DNA of 64,000 bases from Antedon mediterranea (lineage: Eukaryota; Echinodermata; Crinoidea; Comatulida; Antedonidae): positions 11,892,932 to 11,956,931 of the forward strand of contig NC_092679.1 in NCBI RefSeq assembly GCF_964355755.1, given 5' to 3'. Below, in pieces: positions 56,721 to 64,000 of this stretch; position 1 is the stretch's first letter, and each line of letters begins with the position of its first letter. Below the pieces are notes generated by a model, which saw nothing but the letters and a program-made list of their open reading frames with translations, searched no databases and was not told the origin of the DNA. The translations under genes were made by a program, and so were the position numbers.

Positions 56721-59700
56721 GTTTGAATTATTATTTTATTTATAAATATTACTCTATAATTTGATTATTTCTGGCCGTACTAGTTCAAGTGAAAATATTG
56801 ACTGATAATAATAAACTGTGTCCATAAAGGCAATACCATATTGAAATACCGGTTTTCATTAGATCACTGAAGTTAGGCCCGCTTCATAAAGGTCTTCAAA
56901 ATAAATTCATTAATACTATGAAAATCAAAAACATATTATATTATAAGAACTAAGACCGTCAACTAGCTGATTCCAGCGGGGAAGGCAGAAAAAGGCTTTC
57001 TATAAAAAATAATGTTTTTTTGTGAACATGTACTTTTTGATAAATTATACTGTAGTTTTTTTTAAACATTTGTTTTATTCAACTCCATTATTTTACATTC
57101 TTACATTGATGTGCTCAATATTCTGGAATGCAATGCAAATATAGTGGTTTGTTGGTATATATGTTGAATCCTTGTATAAAGAAAATGTGTTAAAAAAAGT
57201 AAAAAGTATCATTGATGATGAATTCTGGCATAAGACTACGTGCACTTAATACCAAAACAAAACGGTTTAGGTGCTCGTTTGTACCTAATGCTATACACTT
57301 ATATAACTCCAGAGTACAAAGGTAAAATGTAACCGATAATTTTTATCTAATTTTAACAATTTTTAGCCTCTTAACTTTTTGTGTGTGTTTTTGTAAATTG
57401 TATTTTATATTTTTGTATTTTGCCAGTTTTCAAATCACATTTCTGTTTTTTAAATGGACAATAAAGTATATATGACTATATGACTATGACTATGACTATA
57501 TGATTAGCATAGTTGCATCCATATTGTATAGTCATCATGATAACTAGCTTATTGAGCTGTGATTGCGTTGATATTTATCCTACTTCTTAAAGATGTATTG
57601 TCCCCCTGAAATTTTTTTTTTGTGTGAAATGTGCCAATGCCATTTTTAATGTTAAATTTTCACTTGGACCAAAAATTGGATTGGAAAATTTTTTTTTATT
57701 ATAACTCAATTTCAAAGCAAAGATAGTCAAATTGTCTGACAATGGGTTTTTGGTTAAATTTAACTATTTCTAACAATTATTCGTGTTTTTGGGGACAATA
57801 ATATTTAACTGATATTATGTTTATGATTAAAATGCATTCACAAAACTACACGTTTCAGAAAATTATCTACAGCATAGAGGTCACTCCTATGGTGTCTATA
57901 CAGTAGTTGACTATATATAATATTGTTTTCATCCTTAACATCTTTGAATTTTATGTTGGTGTGATATACATACACAGGGATGGTAGCTTACAGTATTATA
58001 CGTGTAGTGTCGTTCGTGTCAGCCAAAGCTGGCTTACCAGCCAATGAAACAACCATTGCAGAATTGGCACAGAGCATGTCATATAATACTGCCTTGATTG
58101 GTAAGTAGTTCGACACACATTCATTGTGTTTAAGTTTTGTTTGACGTGTCTTTCAGTTTTACTCTTACTCTTATTTTCAGGCATGGCATCATTAAATATG
58201 TTGAGGATAGTACCTTTCCTTAGTAGTGATTCAGGGCTACCGCCCAATGAAAGTACTCTTGCCGAGTTATCTTTAACCGCAGGCTATAATACTGGTTTGA
58301 TTGGTGAGTGGTGATGGTAATTATCATTGCTGGGCCTGCCATATGCTGTTTTTCATAACGTAACGCTTCAATTAGCATGCTTTTGTCTAATTTTTTCATT
58401 TCTGATTTTTTATTTCATAGTTTATATTGCGATTTAATAGATTATCACATGATTTTCATTTAATTTGGTGTTTTTTTCTATACAAATATTAATCAAATCA
58501 AACTTACATTTGACTGAACGCAAGAAAGACCAATAAAGAGCAGTTAAACAATTTGATCATCTTGAAAACTTTCAACATTATATAAAATATATGAAGATAA
58601 TAAGTAACTTGAATATCAAATGTTGATGGCTCTCCTCGACCCTGTCCTGGTGGTAGAACAAATCTCCTTGGATAATGACTTAAAACTGGAGGTCTGGCTT
58701 ATGTGCACTTTGAATAACCTAGTACATTTTGCGGGCGAGTAGGGTTACCCCATGCACTGGTCCAGCCCCTGACGTTCATCTGGGTAGGCACTGCTCTGCT
58801 GGCTGCCATTGATTTGTAGAGAGCTTGAGTTACCTGTTAAGCTTGACTATGATTATACATTACATAAAACAAATCATTTCATCCACAAATATTAAAATTT
58901 AAAATAATTACATACAACAGTAATTACCATAGTCTCAAAATTACGCCATACATACATTTTGTTTACATGTGTTTTTAAAAATTGTTGATTGATTGTTTTT
59001 ACTATTTCATTCACATCTTTATCGATCATAAAACATGTTAAATTCAAAGAAAGGATAAGTTGAACAAAAACTTAAAAGGTTTAAATTTTTACACATTAAA
59101 TTTCTTGTCGATGCTTTTTAAAATTTGATTAAAATTGTTTTGAATGTGGTTATAATCATTGTATCATAATCATTGGAAAAAAGAAAAGTGAAATAGTACG
59201 CGAGATATCCTTTATTTGTCTTGACAAATTTCATAATGCTTCATTTCCTGGATTTTTCATCTTGTATTTTATTGTAAAAGTAGACAATAGAAAGTATGTT
59301 GTATAGAAATTATAGTCATTTGTACTTTGTATTGCTCTTTTAAGCTCTGTCTACAATATCAAACTTTATGTGAAAAAACATGTCATGTTCCCATATATGG
59401 ACATGATGTCATATCACTACCAATAGCATATCACTACCACATTTGGCGACATCACACTTTTTTTGTCCAACTAGTTTGATAGTTTAGACAGAGATTTAGC
59501 TACATTTTTATTTTTTTTAACATTTAAAAAATGGAGAGAATGATCTGATAATGGTCATATTGCCACCAATTAATACCAGTTATATAGTCCTTGTCTCGAG
59601 ATTACCCTATAATCAAACAAATAAATAAACATTTTTTTTAAATGAATAATAAATAACACAGACAAGACAATTACAATACAATTACAGATAAAATGTGCAA

Positions 59701-62700
59701 ATATCGGAGCCTAATTATCAGTTTGAATATAAAGGATAATAATCTTTCTTAATGTTCTTGCGGTAAACAGGGAGAGAAATACTATTTTTTATTTGGACAT
59801 CAATGCTATTCTATAGACGTGGGTCAGACACTGATAAGAAGTGGTCAGAAGTTTTAAGTTTGACTAAGGGGCTTTTAAAAGTAGGCAATAGTCACTTGAT
59901 TGTACTGTAATTGTGGTAAATATTGTAAAAATTATTCACTTTCAAAAGGACCTTAGCTGGACCATCCGCTGTAAATCACTATACTTTATGCTTATTAATA
60001 AACCTAGCATCATCATCAATGATTGTGATTATAAGGTTTGGCAATCCAAAATATAATATAGTATTATAGTACAATGCAGTACGGTATACAGAAATCTATA
60101 AATGGATGTATAAGAGGTAATTCATACAGTATTTATATTAAAAAGGAAGATAAAGATAATAGGCATATTGTATTTTTTTCTTTTTCAAAAAATGTTATTT
60201 TTTTATTTTATTAAACACATTACAATACATCACTTCAAAAAAAAAAAAAGAAAGATACATATTGACATACAGATATAATACATATTGTATTCTTTATATT
60301 TCAGTGTTTATTTTGTTTTAATTCTAAAAGCAAGCAATTTGATAACATACAAATGTACAGAGTCATCACAAATAATAGTAGTGCTCCCTGTAAAATGAAT
60401 GTTAGCACTGTTGCTATACTATAACTGCAGCTGCACTGATCACATGCGCCTCAGTCACCTAATTGTGATGTAGGAAAATGGCCGAGAATTAACTGAACTC
60501 GGTGTTCGGCAGTTGCAAAGAAATTGGTCTAAAAAAACAAGTTATATGGCTTAATGGAGAAAGGCGCAAGTATCGGACTTGCCTCTTATGAGGAGAAAGA
60601 GGAAAACATTTTGGCTTAGTGCTGTTATATTATAGATAAATGGTAATCAAGTACATTTTTCAAGCCAAATTAACATGCTAGGAACTAGAAAAATTGAATG
60701 CTTTTTATCAAAGTCTATATTCTCAATGAACAAGAACACAATTACAGCCCAACCCACTTTATTCCTGCCCACAACCACCTCCCGTCCACTTCCAACGTTA
60801 TTGCTGCCCTCAACCACCTCCCGTCCATTTCCAACCTTATTGCTGCCCTCAACCACATCCCGTCCATTTCCACCTCTTCAAAGCACAATTTAATCACATT
60901 TGTTTACACAAATTTAATATTAATATCAAGTAAAATTATATTTAAAACAATATTATTATGATGCAAGATAGAAACTAGAATTCTTACTGACTCTGTTCTC
61001 ATTAAAAGAACAAGTAAACGATTACAAATGTTTAATAGGATGTTCATATTGATTTATTATTAGATTGTCATAACTGACAGTGAAATATAAGCTCTTAATG
61101 TATGTGCTAAAGTCTAGTTGACTGCAAATTGATCTATTTAATGTTTTCTTAACCAATCTACTGAAAAGTACAATATATTGTTGTTTGAATAACCTGATTT
61201 TAATTCATTTAGTTGTTGGATATGGTTATCAAGAACCAGCCTCCAAGATTGTTATCCAGTGTCTAGACTAGACAAAATATATATCTAATATTATTAGTTG
61301 TGTTAACAGCCTGCAAAGTTATTTAGAAATATTCATTTTAGTTTATTAGTTTTATCATCAAAAGAAAACTTTATTTGTATCATAGAAATGTCAAACAAAG
61401 GATCTAAAAATGATCCTCTAGATATTTTAGAGTAGTTCTGTCACAAATACATTCTATTAATCCAGTTTATCCTCCCAAATAAATAATATTATTGCAGCTA
61501 ATCTGCATCTTCACCAGAAATTGTCTTGACCCCTGTAATTTCGACAAATGCATTGGAAAAAAAACAGACAAAACATAAAAAGAACATTTTGACACACTTT
61601 GCATGCCATACTTGAGCTGGTTGCACTGGCACATATCACCTCAATTTTAAAGGAACTTTAAAAGCAGTTGACTTGCTTGTAAAGTAAAGGAATACTGACG
61701 TAAATATGAAACACAAACAGCCTAGAAACATTAATAAATACAGTTAGTAGTCATTTTATTGTTACATAATTTGTCTTGTCTCCCTCTTTCAACTACCAAT
61801 ACATATACATACATTATGTTCTTTCAAGTTAAAAAAAAACAATAGACATTTAATAATTCCATTATTTCCACTTATTATAATAAAACTATTGGAGTTTTCT
61901 TAAATAACTATTGCCTTTGGCATAGAGTTACTCTAGCAGATTAATAACAGTATACAAAAAAAATGGCTTTATCTTGAACAATAGAAGATAATTAGACAGT
62001 GTTGATTTGGCTGTTAAATTAATGTACATTCATGAGTACTCTTTTTGTACAATTAGTACTCGTTATGCAACATTTATTATTTTTGTGTAAGGTTCTGTAA
62101 ATTATAATCTTATGTTGTATAATACAGTGCCATGCTTTTATACTACTTTACTTCATTCTTTATATTTGTTTCTTTGGTTTTAATATTATAACATACTTAT
62201 TTACTCATTTTTATGATTAAATATTTTTCAAGGCATTGTTGATATTTGTTTACATTTTCAAATGTGTACAATTGAAATATGGAGAAGAGATGTCAAACCA
62301 TTGAGACATTGTCCATATCAATCAGTCAGTCATTTCGTTTTTTATAGTGCTGTTCCATTTTTGGTTTTACTAATATTTTAAGGAACATGTACCAATGAAT
62401 ACATAATATCTGCAATACAAGTTCGTTCAGTTTTTATCCACTTTAATCTAAAATCATACAAAATAAGTTATGGATTTTGGAACCATGTTACAATACAATG
62501 CAAGTCAATATTATGGCTGACCCATTTTTCTTGTACACTTATGAAAATGTTGAGATTGACTCTTTTTCATTTTAATAGCATTTATAGTGTTATTCTCTTT
62601 GCAACATGCCTTCGGCATTCTTAAATCAGTTCATTTATTTTGCACCAATATATTATTATAATTGAAACATTTATTAACAATGCACTTTCACTTTAAGCTG

Positions 62701-64000
62701 GAACATAGAACTAAAAGATATTAATTCTGGGTTAATACACAAACTGTTTTTATTGGCCACCAAAAGGGCAATTCCATGGTTTAAGTTCCTATTGTTTATA
62801 GAATACCGCTGACAAGTGATTGTGCATTTGTAGGTGATTCATTGGGTTTCTAATTTATTATACCGGTATTTTTCATTTTTATTGCTCTAACAGCAAATAA
62901 TACTTCCACCATTAAAACAGTCCCAATGAGCTAAACAATGAATTTAAAACCTGTTTATATCTCAAATTGTAATAAATATCCTTGTTCTTGGTGTAAAGTT
63001 CAAGTTTGCTTGAATAAATTTATTCCAAGTGACCAAATGTCAAGATGGCATGAATATATTGCATTTCCCTCATATCAAAAACCACGAATTATTATAAGGC
63101 AAAATAAAAAATGTTCATGTCCCCTTCATCTTAAAATCTATTGTGCCGCATGACTGTATATAACTATTTGTTAGTAATTTTTTTTTTCGATAAGAATAAT
63201 AATGTTAATTTAAAAGAAATTAAAATGATCACTTAATTTTCCATAAAAAGATGCAGGTACTATAGTGAATTGTTTTGAGGAGTGTTAATAGCAACTGGAC
63301 ACTAATACAAGTTATATTCTTGTTGGAACATCATAGCTACTAATAGTTAAACCCCGGCCTCCCTTTTAAACAAATTCAAATCAAAGTAGATTTAAAGCTA
63401 ACAATGTTTTCTATTTGACCATGAAGTATATCTGGTACTTACTAGTTACGCTACAGGGATCTTAATCAATTTGAGGAAGATTTAGTTGTTACCTTGCTTA
63501 TTTTTTTAATTTAATATTAATTTAGTATAATATTTCATTGTTTCTTACTTGGATGCAATGCAAGGACGCAAGTATTGACCAATCATGATGGATCACTTGA
63601 ACCGTTGCTTGTGATTGGTAACTCAATTGTGTTGCACCTACATCGTTGCATGCATCTAAGTGAGAACAAAGCATTACCATTTTTGTTTCAAAGTTTAAAC
63701 CATTTTAACTTTTAGTTTATCCAATTTTTAATAAATGTAGGGAAGTGGCATTTGGGACATGCTTGTGAAAGTGAAGGAAACTGTTCTCACCCGAATGGAC
63801 AAGGTTTCAACTATTTCTATGGACTTCCACTAACAAACTTAAAGGATTGTGGAGGAAAGACTAATGTATTTATCGCTTGGGATTACCACATCTATCGTGA
63901 TCTCTTTTTGATGGCGTTACTATTGTCCATTTCTATTATCGCCCTCTATCGACATGTCTACATTGATAAGTGTTCTTTGATTGTCTGTTTGGCGTTTACT
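56426..64000 (+). CDS. STS-like: Steryl-sulfatase / arylsulfatase, 5' part of gene
   Basis: Exons: 56426-56720, 57978-58100, 58181-58303, 63741 to beyond 64000; all junctions are phase 1. The product hydrolyses sulfate esters in the ER or lysosome. Family features visible: signal peptide (residues 1-25), [16 protein letters not shown] with the metal-binding aspartates D43-D44, the formylglycine signature [13 protein letters not shown] with the modified cysteine C82, GKWHLG with catalytic Lys and His, and a two-helix membrane hairpin after [16 protein letters not shown]. That hairpin is characteristic of the STS/ARSD/ARSE branch rather than of soluble arylsulfatases A/B. Exons 2 and 3 encode alternative versions of the same segment. 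The C-terminal two-thirds is outside the window, and orthology to STS itself cannot be settled. Confidence 0.9.
57163..57510 (+). mobile_element. LINE 3' fragment, same family as 42945-43795
   Basis: Starts at gttgaatccttgtataaag and carries the RT C-terminus, 3' UTR and (tgacta)n tail of the other copy, nearly identical. A 34-bp internal deletion between attgatgatga and attctggcata shifts the frame. It sits in the sense orientation inside sulfatase intron 1. Confidence 0.88.
57587..57808. mobile_element. Inverted-repeat element ttaaagatg...gtc, short complete copy
   Basis: ttaaagatgtattgtccccc and ttggggacaataatatttaa are inverted ends; 222 bp. Confidence 0.7.
57978..58100 (+). CDS. Sulfatase exon 2 (alternative version a)
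   Basis: Acceptor tacatacacag; 123 nt; donor GTAAGT. Reads [20 protein letters not shown] then [21 protein letters not shown]. It corresponds to the segment between the formylglycine motif and GKWHLG of steryl-sulfatases. It joins exon 1, exon 3 or exon 4 in frame equally well. The minus-strand ORF covering it is a shadow. Confidence 0.88.
58181..58303 (+). CDS. Sulfatase exon 3 (alternative version b)
   Basis: Acceptor ttattttcag; 123 nt; donor GTGAGT. Reads [20 protein letters not shown] then [21 protein letters not shown]. It aligns without gaps to exon 2 (GM...GLP.NE.T.AEL....YNT.LI) and occupies the same place in the fold. The 80-nt intron between the two is close to the lower size limit for splicing. 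Confidence 0.88.
58640..58860 (+). mobile_element. SINE body
   Basis: ggtggtagaacaaatctcct, ggataatgactt, atgtgcactttgaataacct and gagtagggttacccc match the 24821 SINE core; the tRNA head is missing. Confidence 0.65.
60760..60880. repeat. 39-bp minisatellite, three copies
   Basis: Unit: ccctcaaccacctcccgtcc then atttccaaccttattgctg. It is pyrimidine-rich on the plus strand and makes a Pro/Thr/Ser-rich open frame that is only a consequence of the repeat. Confidence 0.85.
63543..63668. mobile_element. Short inverted-repeat element (MITE-like), copy 2
   Basis: cttacttggatgcaatgcaa and ttgcatgcatctaagtgag are inverted ends. The interior shares gcaaggacgcaag and ttgaccaatcat with 16831-16984. 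It lies 70 bp upstream of sulfatase exon 4. Confidence 0.6.
63741..64000 (+). CDS. Sulfatase exon 4: KWHLG motif and membrane hairpin (partial)
   Basis: Acceptor aataaatgtag. Reads [39 protein letters not shown], then hydrophobic [15 protein letters not shown] and CSLIVCLAF, the two membrane helices. The frame is open to the last base of the window, so the exon or its end lies beyond. Confidence 0.92.

Larger units (their letters stand above)
56721..57977. other. Sulfatase intron 1
   Basis: Holds the LINE fragment at 57163-57510 and the inverted-repeat element at 57587-57808. No further sulfatase exon is seen. Confidence 0.5.
58304..63740. other. Sulfatase intron 3 (5.4 kb)
   Basis: Contains a SINE body (58640-58860), a 39-bp minisatellite (60760-60880), poly-A and AT-rich stretches, and an inverted-repeat element (63543-63668). 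I searched for a third copy of the 123-nt exon and found none. A 71-codon Cys-rich ORF at 62938-63153 has no family resemblance and no splice context. Confidence 0.5.

Noticed and set aside
60647-60961. Pro/Ser/Thr-rich and Val/Gly-rich ORFs
   Set aside because: Both are produced by the 39-bp minisatellite.
62938-63153. 71-codon cysteine-rich ORF in sulfatase intron 3
   Set aside because: The cysteines form no known motif, there is no leader, and it lies in intronic AT-rich sequence.

Overview
The window looks like nuclear DNA of an invertebrate deuterostome, most likely an echinoderm. It is AT-rich and intron-rich, its introns are full of the motif taggcc/aggccta, and the main gene combines HYR (hyalin-type) repeats with C-type lectin domains, a pairing common in echinoderms. 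The species cannot be read from the sequence. No bacterial genes, operons or CRISPR arrays are present.

Positions 1-30,570 hold one very large minus-strand gene for a secreted mosaic protein. I reconstruct 34 coding exons, all bounded by phase-1 introns. A signal-peptide exon (30393-30453) is joined across a 5.9-kb intron to seven C-type lectin domains (CTLDs), each encoded by two exons, and 19 HYR domains, one exon each. The N-terminal part follows a CTLD-CTLD-HYR plan. The C-terminal part is an array of 14 HYR exons built from three near-identical four-exon units of about 1.78 kb plus two further exons. The exons add up to about 2,590 codons. The gene either ends just inside the left edge (stop at 84-86) or splices out of the window.

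Positions 30,570-56,300 contain no host gene that I can support. They hold transposon remains and satellites: degenerate LINE copies, tRNA-derived SINEs, several short inverted-repeat DNA elements (one piggyBac-like with TTAA flanks), one copy of a Helitron-like family (the other copy is inside the lectin gene), G/C-rich minisatellites and an 18-copy 53-bp satellite.

Positions 56,320-64,000 carry the 5' part of a plus-strand steryl-sulfatase/arylsulfatase gene. Four exons are visible: a leader plus the formylglycine active site, two homologous 123-nt exons in tandem, and an exon with the KWHLG motif and a membrane hairpin that runs off the right edge. The 123-nt pair separated by only 80 nt is probably a mutually exclusive exon pair.

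The two genes are unrelated in function. The lectin/HYR protein is probably an extracellular recognition or adhesion protein. The sulfatase is an ER/lysosomal-type hydrolase. The strongest observations are the paired extra cysteines that follow the CTLD-CTLD-HYR plan, the recent four-exon amplification, and the sulfatase exon pair.
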